A DNA stretch of 64,000 nucleotides from Gari tellinella (taxonomy: Eukaryota; Mollusca; Bivalvia; Cardiida; Psammobiidae), in NCBI GenBank assembly GCA_922989275.2, contig OV277867.1, positions 7,750,001 through 7,814,000 on the forward strand. The letters are read 5' to 3'. Under the pieces are notes generated by a model that was not told the DNA's origin, ran no database searches, and saw nothing but the letters and a program-made list of their open reading frames with translations. The position numbers and the translations under genes are program-made. Below are positions 43,001 to 52,687 of this stretch, piece after piece (position 1 is the stretch's first letter; each line of letters begins with the position of its first letter).

Positions 43001-43270
43001 TCTAATCCTACAAATACTACCTCACAAAGTAACAGTATCAAATCCTACAAATACTACCTCTCAAAGTAACAGTTTTCAGTCAATTCCTACAAATACTAAC
43101 TCTCAAAGTAACAGTATATAGTCATATCCTACAAATACTACCTCCCAAGGTAACAGTATGACTGTGATACAGTCCAATCCTACATAATCATACTACATTC
43201 CAAAGTAACAGTATATGATACAGCCTTATCCTACAAATACTACCTCTCAATGTAAAAGGTATGCAGAACA
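40016..43270. repeat. minisatellite, ~40-46-bp unit, 3.2 kb
   Basis: The unit is built from AATCCTACAAATACTACCTC and CAAAGTAACAGTATATGATA. Variants lack GATACA or carry ATTCCTAG. A 540-bp block is duplicated (40021-40320 equals 40561-40860). Near 42600-42950 an ~84-bp dimer alternating CTATCTC and CTAACTC types repeats about five times, which is a higher-order repeat. Confidence 0.92.
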
Positions 43271-43412
43271 GTGTAATCCTAGAAGTCCTAACTCTTAAAG
43301 TAACTGTATGTTTTCACTGTCTCTCTGGGGGTATTGTTTTCAAAAATATTATAAAATATGACCAACATTGATCCACTTCTAACCATAGATGCAAGGAATG
43401 GGACGATGTACC

Positions 43413-43667
43413 CAGGGCTGCTATAAGTTGACATAAAAAATCCTAAGATTTCCAAATTTGCATTTTTCAAGTGCGATTTTACGAATCATACCTTTTACCC
43501 ATCGCCTGTTTCTAGTTTTGTTGACACGTGGCTGCTTAAAGCAAGCTGAAAGTAAAGCAGAATGGGCCTTAAGGCGCATTCTGCTTTAATTTCAGCCTGC
43601 TTTGAGCTACCATGTACTAGAAAAAAATCCAAAGATTTAGGAAAAAGTCCTTAGAAATGGCAGCCCG
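43413..43667. mobile_element. hAT-I MITE
   Basis: CAGGGCTGCTATAAG to ATGGCAGCCCG. Tip AATGGGCC..GGCGCATT. The right end has lost one T. Confidence 0.8.
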
Positions 43668-43746
43668 GTCTGTACCATTACATGGCTTTAAGCGGATGTA
43701 AATCCTTCTTAGAAACAAAAACAACCTAACGAAGCCCTTTGATCCT

Positions 43747-43974
43747 GGGGCCCGTTTCATAAAACTTTGTATGACAAATGTTGTCATAAGTCCGATTATA
43801 AGACTAAATTATTATTTAATTCTCCGTCTAATCATGTCTTGTGGCATCTCTTTGGAATCGTCTTGAAAAAGACGATTCCTAAGAGATGTCACAAGACAGG
43901 ATTAGATAAGAGAAATCATAAATTAAATTTATTGAAATTTTGACTTACGACCGTTTTTATCGTTTATATGAAAC
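43747..43974. mobile_element. H MITE, right end lost
   Basis: GGGGCCCGTTTCATAAAAC at left. Hairpin CATCTCTTTGGAATCGTC paired with GACGATTCCTAAGAGATG. Ends at ATATGAAAC without GGGCCCC. Confidence 0.75.
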
Positions 43975-44346
43975 TGTTAGCAAAGGATGGATACCTCTGG
44001 TTCAAGCACTTTAATCCATAATGAAAACCATTTTACAAGGCAATGATAGGAATCTAAGACAAATACTTAGAACATAATACTTTGATGAAATGTAAACCTA
44101 GAAGCATTAGTCCTCATCTATTACATTAGAATGTTCAACAAATCAAACACAAAACATACCGATTTTTGTAATTCCAAACAGAAATTTATCTTGGCATATT
44201 TCCAAGTCATAAAAGGCTGAACAAACTTCTGAATTAGATACAAGGTGTTAAGAAACTGCCTGCTGTCTAGTTCAATTTTTCATTTAAGTTAAATTCAAGT
44301 ATATCAAGGGAACCACTACAAGTGATAAACACTACCAAAATTATGC
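43975..44346. other. no recognised feature
   Basis: Unclassified AT-rich sequence. Confidence 0.45.
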
Positions 44347-45337
44347 TTAATTGAAATGGAAGCTTAATTTTTCCTCCACTGAAGAAAAAAGTTCCAATAA
44401 AAACAGTCATGAAAATGTACCAGAGGAAAATTTTTCTAAATCCTAGCAGATGATAGCTTAAAGCAGGCTGAAAGTAAAGCAGAATGCGCCTTGAGGCACA
44501 TCCTGCTTTACTTTCAACCTGCATTAAGTGGTCACCTGTCTTCAAAACAAGAACAAGAGCCGTATACAGCCCTAAATCGCTCACCTGGGACTGTTGATGT
44601 AAATGTAACATATCTTGGAAAGCTGAGAAATTATGACAATATGATTGTGCCAATTGCTGATTGGATGATGCTGAGTGCAAAATAGCTAAGCTTAGGGTAC
44701 TGTAGTTTAAGAGAAGATTTTTAAAGTTGTTTTTTTTTTAAAAAAATCTATTTTTAGCTCCTGTGACCTAGATATGCAACTGACCGGAACCATTTGAACA
44801 ATATAGGTACAGTTTACCTCTAGAAGATACACCATGCCAAATATCAAAGCTCTAGCTATATTAGTTTCAGAGAAGAAGAGGTTTGAAGATTTCACTATAT
44901 AACTCTATGTAAATTTGTGACCCCTGGGGTGGGGTCATTTTTGACCCCAGGGACATAATTTGTACAATCTTGATAGAGGAACTGAAGATGATGTTTTGTG
45001 CAAAATATCTAAGCTCAGGGTACTGTGGTTTCATAGTAGAAGATTTTTTAAGTTTTTATTGAAACAAATCTATTTTTAGCTCCTGTGACCTAGATATGCA
45101 ACAGACCGGAACCATTTGAGCAATATTGGTAAAGTATACCTCTAGAAGTTACACTATGCCAAATATTAAAGCTCTAGATATATTAGTTTCAGAGAAGAAG
45201 AGGTTTGAAGATTTCACTATATAACTCTATGTAAATTTGTGACCCCCAGGCGGGGTCATATTTGACCCCAGGGACATAATTTGAACAATCTTGATAGAGG
45301 AACTGAAGATGATGTGTAACATGGTGAGAAAAATATG

Positions 45338-45410
45338 CAGCCAGACCGGGGCTCCAACCCGGGACCCCTTGCTTACAGGGCAAGTGTTCTACCGACTGAA
45401 CCACCGGGCC
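45338..45410 (-). pseudogene. tRNA-Thr(TGT)-like sequence in 3' LTR, T-loop mutated
   Basis: The same 73-nt cloverleaf as in the other LTR. The T loop reads TTGGAGC instead of TTCGAGT, so the B box is damaged. The five-base-pair T stem still pairs. Confidence 0.65.
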
Positions 45411-45458
45411 GCTTACATAAATCTCTCCCCATTTAACCATATACTCAACCTGACTACA

Positions 45459-45470
45459 CACACCCCCTCT
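45459..45470 (-). other. polypurine tract of the TRIM
   Basis: AGAGGGGGTGTG directly before the 3' LTR on the minus strand. It has two T interruptions, so it is imperfect. Confidence 0.55.
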
Positions 45471-45572
45471 ACACAAGGATTCGTCCCGAATTCTTATTTA
45501 AGAACACACCACGAGATTCTTATTATTATTTCTGTACACTCTACGAGTTACATATTATCCTACGGGTTATTT

Positions 45573-45585
45573 ACGTTGGGCGCCA
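45573..45585 (-). other. primer binding site (tRNA-Lys type)
   Basis: TGGCGCCCAACGT on the minus strand, two bases inside the 5' LTR. It matches the complement of the tRNA-Lys(CTT) 3' end including CCA, from recalled tRNA sequence. Confidence 0.7.
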
Positions 45586-45601
45586 AATGTAACATGGTGA
45601 G

Positions 45602-45606
45602 AAAAA
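45602..45606 (-). terminator. T5 run after the tRNA-like unit
   Basis: Minus-strand TTTTT four bases after the discriminator base. This is a likely pol III stop. The matching run in the other LTR lies near 45329-45333. Confidence 0.5.
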
Positions 45607-45610
45607 TATG

Positions 45611-45683
45611 CAGCCAGACCGGGACTCGAACCCGGGACCCCTTGCTTACAGGGCAAATGTTCTACCGACTGAACCACCGGGCC
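45611..45683 (-). tRNA. tRNA-Thr(TGT)-like sequence in 5' LTR
   Basis: 73 nt that fold on paper into a standard cloverleaf: acceptor GGCCCGG with TCTGGCT (one C-T mismatch, two wobble pairs), D stem GTTC/GAAC, anticodon stem TTTGC/GCAAG, loop CCTGTAA giving anticodon TGT, five-base variable loop, T stem CCGGG/CCCGG with loop TTCGAGT. The A box TGGTTCAGTCGG and B box GGTTCGAGTCC are good. Position 33 is C where tRNAs have U, and the acceptor mismatch argues against a working tRNA. It more likely acts as a pol III promoter. No CCA is encoded. Closest by memory to tRNA-Thr. Confidence 0.65.
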
Positions 45684-46059
45684 GCTTATATAAATCTCTC
45701 ACCATTTAACCATATACTCAACCCGGCTACAGATGCTTTGTGCAAAATATCTAAGCTCAGGGTACTGTGTTTTCAGAGAAGAAGATTTTTTAAGTTTTTA
45801 TTGAAAAAATCTATTTTTAGCTCCTGTGACCTAGATATGCAACAGATCGGAAATATTTGAACAACTTTCAAAGAGGTCTATATAAGGATCAATCCTGCCA
45901 AGTTTGGTTAAAATCCATCAAGTAGTTTAGGAGGAGATGTCTTTTAAAGAAATTGTTGACGACGGACAGACGGATGACGACGGACACAGCACGATCAAAA
46001 TAGCTCACCTTGGCACTTTGTGCCAGGTGAGCTAAAAAGGCAATGGGGTAAAGGGTTAA

Positions 46060-46577
46060 CTCTTTCCCCCATTGAATTGTTTCGAGTCTTCTTATCAATA
46101 GCCACATTGGAATGAAATTTTGAATGGATAACACAGTTGATAACATAGTGGATAACATAGTGAAGCATGCCCAGAAACTATCCTACCTTTCCCGGTTCTA
46201 GGGCTAACTGTGATGGGGGATGTTTATTTGACCAAAGTTATGGCCTCTTCCAAGAACTAAAAGGAAGGCAGGTTGGTGGTTTCGATCCCATGCACTGTTA
46301 TGCAGCGAAAGAGATTTGCCAAAATCATCTTCCTGAGATAATCATTATCTCATTCTGTTGCACAGTGCCATAAAACCCAACTCATACATCCGTCCATGAC
46401 AATGAGGTTGGTTGCCTACACTTCTTGAGCGGCCAGGACTTAGTGTACCACATGCTTACATGCTTGACTAGTCACTAATTGATTGAATCAGTTAATTTGA
46501 TATTATGTATAAATATAAAGTCACATGTCATACTGTTTCTAAATGTGTTAAGGGTTCGAAAGTAGCTGATGATGATG
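46060..46577. other. unclassified; weak B-box-like motif
   Basis: Begins CTCTTTCCCCCATTG after a shared TTAA but does not continue as D. GGTGGTTTCGATCCC near 46272-46288 resembles a B box, but no A box or tRNA fold is convincing, so a SINE here is unproven. Confidence 0.3.
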
Positions 46578-46825
46578 CAGGGCTGCCATTTCTCCGCATT
46601 TTTCCTAAGTCTTCGGATTTTTATCCTAGCAGATGGTAGCATAAATCAGGCTGAAAGTAAAGCAGAATGCGCCTTAAGGCGCATTCTGCTTTACTTTCAA
46701 CCTGTTTTAAGCAGTCATGTGTCTTCAAAACAAGAAACAGACTATGGAGTAAAGGTACGATTAGTAAAATTGCGTCTGAAAAATTGAAATCTTAGGATTT
46801 GTATGATCAACTTATGGCAGCCCTG
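46578..46825. mobile_element. hAT-I MITE, reverse
   Basis: CAGGGCTGCCATTTC to ACTTATGGCAGCCCTG. Tip AATGCGCC..GGCGCATT. Flanks ATGATG and TTGATG are near-duplicates. Confidence 0.85.
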
Positions 46826-47050
46826 TTGATGAAACAAAAACATCCTGGCTATTCTGTTTTAGCAAATTACACAAAATTGGTACCTGTCTGGGACTAGAGA
46901 ATGACCATTTGTCTGGCACAATTTTCCACTTGTCCATGACATCAGGCTATTGGATTTGTGCACAACTGCTCTGCCTTTATTTGAGATAGAAAATGTGCGT
47001 TTCATTCTCTTGTAGAATTTTTGGGTGAGAATTAAGGTAACATTTAAATA

Positions 47051-47373
47051 CTAGTATTTGTTCCCTCCCTACAATGGCCCTCCCAACAACGGCTCCCTCC
47101 TTACAACGACCCGCATCGCTTTTCCCCAAACAAGACAATTATATCTAAAGCTTTCGCGACTGCAATATCTTCTGCTTAAATTTGTCGTCTGCTGGTTTTC
47201 TAAAATTTACATATTAGACATTTTGATAGGTAGAACATAATGATGAGTGGCGTCTGATCTGGATTCAAACTGTTTGCAATTGTAAAACAACTTTCCTCCC
47301 TATAACAACTCCTTCCGAACAACACACACTTTTTGAGTGTCCCATTGGGTGTCGTTGTAGAGAGAAAGTGCTG
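47051..47373. mobile_element. TA-K element, hairpin half lost
   Basis: TTCCCTCCCTACAATGG at left and GTTGTAGAGAGAAAGTGCTG at right, followed by TA. Only GGCGTCTGATCTGGATTC and CAAACTGTTTG of the core remain. Confidence 0.7.
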
Positions 47374-47488
47374 TATATAATAAGATTCACAAAAACCTAT
47401 GACAATACCAGCAAACCTAGGCCACCTGTGACGAGTTCAGTAAAGAAACCGATGGCCATCGATTGCGAGTTGGCTACCGGTCTAGTAC

Positions 47489-47681
47489 CAGAGCTCCAGA
47501 TAAGGGGAGTATTTTCAAAAACTAACATCTTTATTTCTGCTTTAAACCCTATGGTGTCACTACTCATTAGAATCGTCTCTTCGAGACGATTCTAATAAGT
47601 AGTAATACCATAGGATTTGGTGCTGTATAAGTGAGAAAATGTTAGATTTGTTCCAATTACCCCCCCTTATCTGTAGCCCTG
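47489..47681. mobile_element. hAT-E MITE, 193 bp
   Basis: CAGAGCTCCAGATAAG to CTGTAGCCCTG, flanked by AGTAC on both sides (47484-47488, 47682-47686). The second AGTAC overlaps the start of G. Confidence 0.88.
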
Positions 47682-47685
47682 AGTA

Positions 47686-49137
47686 CAGTGGAGAAAACAT
47701 GTTCTTTCCATGTAACCCCGGTTATGCTTAATCTATTATTTTCATTGCAAACAGTTTGGAGCCAGATCAGACGCCGGGTTACCCGGCGTCTGATCAGGCT
47801 CTAAACTGTTTGCTACTCAGATTAAAACTGGTACAGTCGAATACCGTTACCTCGATATTGGATACCTCGATACTCCGCTTACGTCGATATTTTTCGTCGG
47901 TCCCGGCGAATTCCTTCTTTATCTATATAGTAAATCCCTCATTTGCTCGATATTGTTTCGTCGATATTATCGGTTACGTCGATGTAATTTTTCAGAACCA
48001 TAGCAATTTTTCTCACCCTTACGTCGATATCTGCTTCACCGTGACCGCATATCGTACATTCGGCAAACATTGAATGGAGGTGCGAAAATGGCTCTCGGCC
48101 ACCGTGACTGATTGTAGCACCAAATGTGTGAATATGTCCGAAATTGCACCAAACTGCACGAAAGATAATCCCATCTTAATTGCACTGTATCAATATTATT
48201 AATGATTTCCCGAATAACTTTGGTTACGAAGTTTGCGTACATATTTTCGATGACGATCCTGTCAAACCTGAGTCAATTATGGCCGCGCTGTTTAAATCAG
48301 ACTACATAATTATTTGTAGTGCAGACTGAAAGTGCCGTACGGCGAATAAGTGTAGTGAGATCAAACAAAAGTTACATTTCATTTCTGATTTATTTTTATC
48401 TAAGTCAGTTCAAAGACGCCGCTTCTGTTTGAAACGCCGAAATAATTCGCCGGCGTTTCGAAATCGGACACACGCTTTTGAAAATTAAACATGTAAACAA
48501 CTTACGCTTCCTAAGGTTTAGCGTCACCGGAAGTGTAAACAGTTCACTGTGTTTGTGCGATGAAATGTGTAGACCTAATTTTATGTTATAAAAATGTGTT
48601 AGCACCCATGCGCTGGATGTTAATGTTGATGAAATCAGGTAGATCTACCAAATATTTTCTAAATATTTGCCGTGTATTGTCTCTGTCATCTCTTCTATTA
48701 TTTTGTGTCGCTGTTTGTGTTTCGATTTACGAAAATTGTTTACTCGCTGCCGAATATCATAAATCTAATTGACGCGTAGATTCTCTACTTTTAAAAATAC
48801 TGACCACCTTCATCAAGTTATATATATAAAAACTATGTCAGAGAATTGAAGATTATGTCAGATTCTACTTGCCTACGCATTTATTTTCAATTACCAATCA
48901 TTTAACTGTCGATAAACACTAGGATCAAGTACAACGCATCTTCAATATGACGATACAGATCTCAAATGAGAAACTCTCATTAGCTCGAACTTCGGATACG
49001 TCGATATTTTTTCACGGTCCGTTGAACTTCGAGGTAACGGTATTCGACTGTAGTTTGAATTGTCAAAATGTTGTTATTTTCTATATTTCACTGCGATGCG
49101 TTTGCGTTTGAAAGAAAGCATTACGTTTTCTCCACTG
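47686..49137. mobile_element. TA-G MITE split by M
   Basis: TA at 47684-47685 and 49138-49139. CAGTGGAGAAAAC and GTTTTCTCCACTG ends. Core tip GCCGGGTTACCCGGC, A-A mismatch at arm position 17. Confidence 0.82.
47834..49050. mobile_element. TA-M pogo-like element, 1.2 kb
   Basis: TA-flanked. The terminal repeats beginning CAGTCGAATACCGTTACC match for about 22 bp at both ends. TACGTCGATATTTTT and GGTCCCGGCG motifs lie inside. Two frames of 60-105 codons have no recognisable domain, so it is probably non-autonomous. Confidence 0.8.
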
Positions 49138-49309
49138 TATTTCAGACCGGTAGCCAACTCGCAATCGATGGCAATCGATATCTTTACTGAACTCGTCACT
49201 GAAGCCTTGGTGTGTTATGATGAATGTCCTTTCTGGTGAATGAATACGAATCAATGCCAATGACGCTGTTTCCAGGCAGATATGTTTCACATAATGAGGA
49301 CAGAATTAA

Positions 49310-49719
49310 ATATTAGCATGCTAGCAGTGAGTATAATAGTAACCTTTGCAAACAGTTTGGATCCTGATGAGATGCTTCTTAACCCGCCAAATAAATTGTC
49401 GTCTGCTATATTTCTCGTCTGCTTCAAGTTTCAAAGTGCTTCAAAGTTGCTCAAAATGGCTGAAAATGTTGTCCGAGTGTCAAACAGCTTGGATCCGGAT
49501 GAGACGCCGAGTTACTCGGCGTCTCATCCGGATCCAAGCTGTTTGCATATGGAGCTATAGTTGTGAGTGGCAGGCTAAGGGTTAATGCAGTGTCTCATCA
49601 GGATCCAAACTGTTTGATACTCTGACACTGTTTTGAAAAGAAATTTAGAAAAATCTATTTTTAGAACAGTTGCAGTCGACAATTTTAACAGAAGAAAAGA
49701 ATACCCAGCATGCAAAGAG
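49310..49719. mobile_element. TTAA-C MITE split at hairpin tip by B
   Basis: TTAA 49306-49309 and 49720-49723. The left arm ends GATGAGATGCTTC and the right arm resumes TGCAGTGTCTCATC after B, so the insertion is central. Confidence 0.85.
49383..49581. mobile_element. TTAA-B MITE, left end shortened
   Basis: TTAA 49379-49382 and 49582-49585. Starts CCCGCC directly, lacking the CCTTAG of other B copies. Stem perfect, tip CGCCGAGTTACTCGGCG. Confidence 0.88.
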
Positions 49720-49936
49720 TTAATGTCAGTGTCTATAACTGTACAGCACAAATAAGAATCTTTGAGATTAGATTCATAAGTAAAGATAATTGTTTATTAC
49801 AGAAAAACTAGCCTTATATCTTGTAATCTTCTATGACTTACCTATCCCCTAGATATCTGGCTTAATTGTTATAATTGTCTAATTACACACAACATTCCAT
49901 GTGAATTATCAGATCTTCTGTGGAAACTTCTTCATC

Positions 49937-50129
49937 CAAGACTCAAGATAAGAGGAATATTTCAAAAACTAAAATCTTTATTTCCGCATTAAACCGTATG
50001 GTGTCACTACTCATTAGAATTGTCTCTTCGAGACGATTCTAATGAGTAGTAACACTATAGGAATTGGTGCTCAAATGATTGAGAAAATGTTGGATTTGTT
50101 CAGTTTACTCACTCTTACCTGGAGCCCTG
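49937..50129. mobile_element. hAT-E MITE, 193 bp, ends mutated
   Basis: CAAGACTCAAGATAAG at left and CTGGAGCCCTG at right. The core GAATTGTCTCTTCGAGACGATTC has one wobble. No clear target duplication. Confidence 0.82.
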
Positions 50130-50488
50130 CCCATATATAAGCATTTTTATGCTTCAAATTTATTCCTCCAGTGAAGTTTGTTTATAAGCGTCCATTTCTG
50201 CCATATATGGGCTAATTTGGCGCTCTAGAGAGAGAGGAGCGGATACAGAAAACATGGGCACAATGCCCTACTCTTATTATCAACAGTTTTCTCGGGTTCT
50301 TTCGGATGCCCAGTGTAAAGCACTGATACATCAGACATCAGCTAATAAGGTCTCATCTAAAAAACTTGGCACAGCTGAATTGCACAAAGGGACACACCAA
50401 AATATATCACTTGTTATGGCATTATCATATACAACTTCACAATTGGGCGGAAAACATACCAGTGAAAAGACTAAATAAATATGTCTTC
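50130..50488. other. no recognised feature
   Basis: Includes a 74-codon frame (50254-50478, MGTMPYSYYQQ...) without a recognisable domain or splice context. Not called as a gene. Confidence 0.35.
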
Positions 50489-50492
50489 TTTA

Positions 50493-50747
50493 ACCTATTA
50501 CCCCATAGCCTGTTTCTAGTTTAGAAAACAAGGTACTTCTTAAAGCATGTAGAAGGTAAAGCTGAATGTGCATTCAGGCGCATTCTGCTTTTCTTTCATC
50601 CTGCTTTAAGCAAAACTCTGCTAGAATATAAAAAATATTTCTTATGGTATATATTCATAATTGTGTAAATTGAAACTATTTTCCTCAATGGTAAATTGGT
50701 TGAATATTAACTAGAGGCATAAAGAGGTGTATTTATGGTGTAATGGG
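50493..50747. mobile_element. TTAA-A MITE
   Basis: TTAA 50489-50492 and 50748-50751. CCTATTACCCC and GTGTAATGGG ends. The arms are diverged (AAAGCATGTAGAAGG). Confidence 0.8.
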
Positions 50748-50834
50748 TTAACTTGATCTAAATAGGCTTATTAAATGTTCATGCAATAAATATCATCTAT
50801 CAATTCATACTCATTTGTTAGCATTTTTAATACA

Positions 50835-50900
50835 CTCCTTGACTAATATAAATATGATACTAGACAAGGTTGGCATCAAATTACTTTAGTCAAGGAGTTC
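50835..50900. repeat. small inverted repeat
   Basis: CTCCTTGACTAA and TTAGTCAAGGAG are separated by about 40 bp. The flanks show no known MITE end. Confidence 0.5.
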
Positions 50901-50923
50901 ATTAGAAATAATGAAGAACATTA

Positions 50924-51116
50924 CAGGGCTCCTGATAAGTTAAGTTTTTCAAAAACTAAAATCTTTATTTCTGCATTAAACCCTATGGTGTCACTACTCA
51001 TTAGAATCGTCTCTTCGAGACGATTCTAATGAGTAGTAACACCATAGGATTCGGTGCTGAAATAAGTGAGAAAAATGTTGGATTTGTTTGGAAAACTCCC
51101 TCTTATCTGGAGCCCT
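50924..51116. mobile_element. hAT-E MITE, 193 bp
   Basis: CAGGGCTCCTGATAAG to TCTGGAGCCCTG. Flanks CATTA/CATAA. The core is fully paired. Confidence 0.9.
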
Positions 51117-51519
51117 GCATAAGATACCCTATTTATAAGAAAGACAGCCACTAACATAAAGGTTACTTCTGGCAGAACTACAATAAAACAAGTGAACGTC
51201 ATATCTTGTAACATTTGAATGAGATAAACAACCTTCTTATACACAGAACCTATGAACCCTTCTCATATTAACAGAGCTAATTAGCAAAAGTAATGCCTGA
51301 CTAAAAAACAACTGGGGAATCTCGAATCTTGTAACAGCAACCATCAAATTTCCTTTACAGTGTTTTACCCTGCTCTTGCATGACATACATGTATTCCAAC
51401 TGATGACTTTTACATACAGTTAAGATCTAGATCAGGTCCAGAGTAACTCAGCATTTCATCCAGATCTAAGCTACAGTCAAACCTGTGTTATGCAGACATT
51501 ACATGAAGACGATCTTGAA

Positions 51520-51752
51520 CTCTTTGCATGCTGGGTAATATTTTTCGTCTGCAACCTTTGTCGTCTGCTTTTGTTCTAAAAATGGATATTCCTAAATTTC
51601 TTTTCAAAACATGACCAGAATGTAAAACAGTTTGGATCCTGATGAGACGCCGCGTTACGCGGCGTCTCATCTGGATCCAAACTGTTTGCAAAGGCAATCT
51701 CTGTGGCGTATATATCCATGTGGCGGATATTCCGCCGCTAGCATGCAAAGAG
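51520..51752. mobile_element. TTAA-C MITE
   Basis: The left target is mutated to TGAA; the right TTAA is at 51753-51756. Core GTTTGGATCCTGATGAG, tip CGCCGCGTTACGCGGCG, T-T mismatch at arm position 17. Confidence 0.83.
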
Positions 51753-51756
51753 TTAA

Positions 51757-52687
51757 AGACAGGCTTAATGCCGGATAAAAGTCACACAGAAGCTGTCGCC
51801 TGTTGAAAATAATACAATTATTGTTGTACAGTTGCACCCCACTATTAAGGCCACTGATTGTACTTGGAGAAAATGGCCTTAATAGCGGGGTGGCCTTATT
51901 AGAGGAGTTTACAAATTATGCCCAATATATGAGTATGGATCAAAATTATTATAATGATGCAAAACAATGAAGGGGTTATTGAAACAACAATAGCTTTGTT
52001 ACATATAAACCTTTATATATTGTATTGATCAACCACAAGATTTGTAAACTAATTTGGAAACTAATTTTAGCCTTTGTATGCAATAACAAACAGTGTAGAC
52101 TCTGATCAGAGGGACCATTAAGGAACCCTGTTATTTTGGTCTACATGGTTCAATGGGTTAAACTTTTGTTAAATGTGAACTTTTATACACTAGCATTAAT
52201 CAAATAAATCTTCTCTTTTAAGTTCAACTCTTTACGTTCTTTGCGTTTCCGTTTCTCCATCTTTTCTTTTTGATTGATTTATTAGATGTTTCCGAGAGAA
52301 ATTTTTGAGTAAGAATGACACGGACGTCTTTCGTAAAGTTGGGAGATAAAATTCTCTTATTACGATTAACCAATCATTAGTTTCTTTAGTTTCATTGGTA
52401 ACTAAAATTATCCAATCATTGAATGACAAACAAAACAAATTTTATTACGGTTACGCTTTTTTAATCCAAAACACCCCAATTAAAATGTTGACAGTTTGCA
52501 TTTTCAATGGCTTCGTGCAGGCCAATGCACTCCCATAAAGGCGGCAAATTCTATCATATTTGCACCTAAAACAACTTTTGATGACGTCGACGTTGCCTTG
52601 ACTAGGATTATTAATTATAATGCATGGCAAATGATGTTATTTCTGACAAATATATAAAATTGTTAAGTGGTTGCAGTACTTGCTCAA
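51757..52687. other. mostly unrecognised; one pogo-like left end
   Basis: At 51829 TA is followed by CAGTTGCACCCCACTATTAA, a typical pogo/Tigger-style end, and GGCCTTAATAGCGGGGTGG repeats it inverted nearby. No right end is seen. A weak D-like hairpin lies near 52085-52150. Nothing else is recognised. Confidence 0.45.

Larger units (their letters stand above)
45315..45731 (-). mobile_element. TRIM: miniature LTR retroelement with tRNA-like LTRs
   Basis: Two 144-bp direct repeats (45315-45458, 45588-45731; seven differences by eye) both start TGTAACATGG and end CTACA on the plus strand, giving TG...CA limits. A 4-bp duplication GATG flanks the whole (45311-45314, 45732-45735), and the empty site is readable from sister copies of the surrounding repeat. 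Read on the minus strand, the 129-bp interior begins two bases after the 5' LTR with TGGCGCCCAACGT, complementary to the 3' end of tRNA-Lys(CTT) as I recall it. It ends in AGAGGGGGTGTG, a polypurine tract. No protein is encoded, so it would depend on another element's enzymes. Size and layout fit TRIMs. Confidence 0.85.
45588..45731 (-). repeat. 5' LTR of the TRIM
   Basis: On the minus strand: about 48 nt including TTTATATAAG, then the tRNA-like unit, then CATATTTTTCTC with a T5 run, then CACCATGTTACA. The T5 run sits a few bases after the tRNA 3' end, where a pol III terminator belongs. Confidence 0.85.
44552..46037 (+). mobile_element. Helitron-like (HEL) element interrupted by the TRIM
   Basis: AACAAGAGCCGTATACAGCC start, then GCTCACCTGG (44579-44588), which matches the arm of the terminal hairpin AGCTCACCTTGGCA..TGCCAGGTGAGCT (46002-46033), followed by AAAAA. 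The interior has about 280-bp repeats with GACCCCAGGGACATAATTTG and GATATGCAACAGACCGG. ACGACGGACAGACGG precedes the hairpin. The TRIM (45315-45731) is inserted at GATG. Confidence 0.75.
44351..46055. mobile_element. TTAA-A MITE split by HEL and TRIM
   Basis: A pieces are 44351-44551 and about 46038-46055, ending GGGGTAAAGGG and TTAA (46056-46059). Tip AATGCGCC..GGCACATC (mixed state). The HEL lies in A's AAAACTAGAAACAGGC segment with no target duplication visible. Confidence 0.75.
47428..49199. mobile_element. palindromic element N, split by E and G
   Basis: The left arm (47428-47482) and right arm (49144-49199) are inverted copies around GCGAGTTGGCTACCGGTCT and AGTGACGAGTTCAGTAAAGA-type ends. 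One arm has an extra AATCGATATC-like segment. E and G are inserted near its centre. No other copy is seen. Confidence 0.65.

Noticed and set aside
45611..45683. Functional host tRNA-Thr gene
   Set aside because: C at position 33, an acceptor mismatch, and duplication inside two LTRs with target-site duplication make an LTR module more likely than a host tRNA gene.
45291..45860. 189-codon open frame on the plus strand
   Set aside because: It runs antisense through both LTRs of the TRIM and repeats itself (CNMVRKICSQTG twice). It is a by-product of the direct repeats.
46190..46500. SINE
   Set aside because: GGTTTCGATCCC resembles a B box, but no A box, tRNA fold, tail or target duplication could be found.
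49282..49560. Repeated short proteins with NSLDPDETPSYSASHPDPS
   Set aside because: This peptide is the translation of the family B palindrome and recurs at every B copy on either strand; it is not a gene family.
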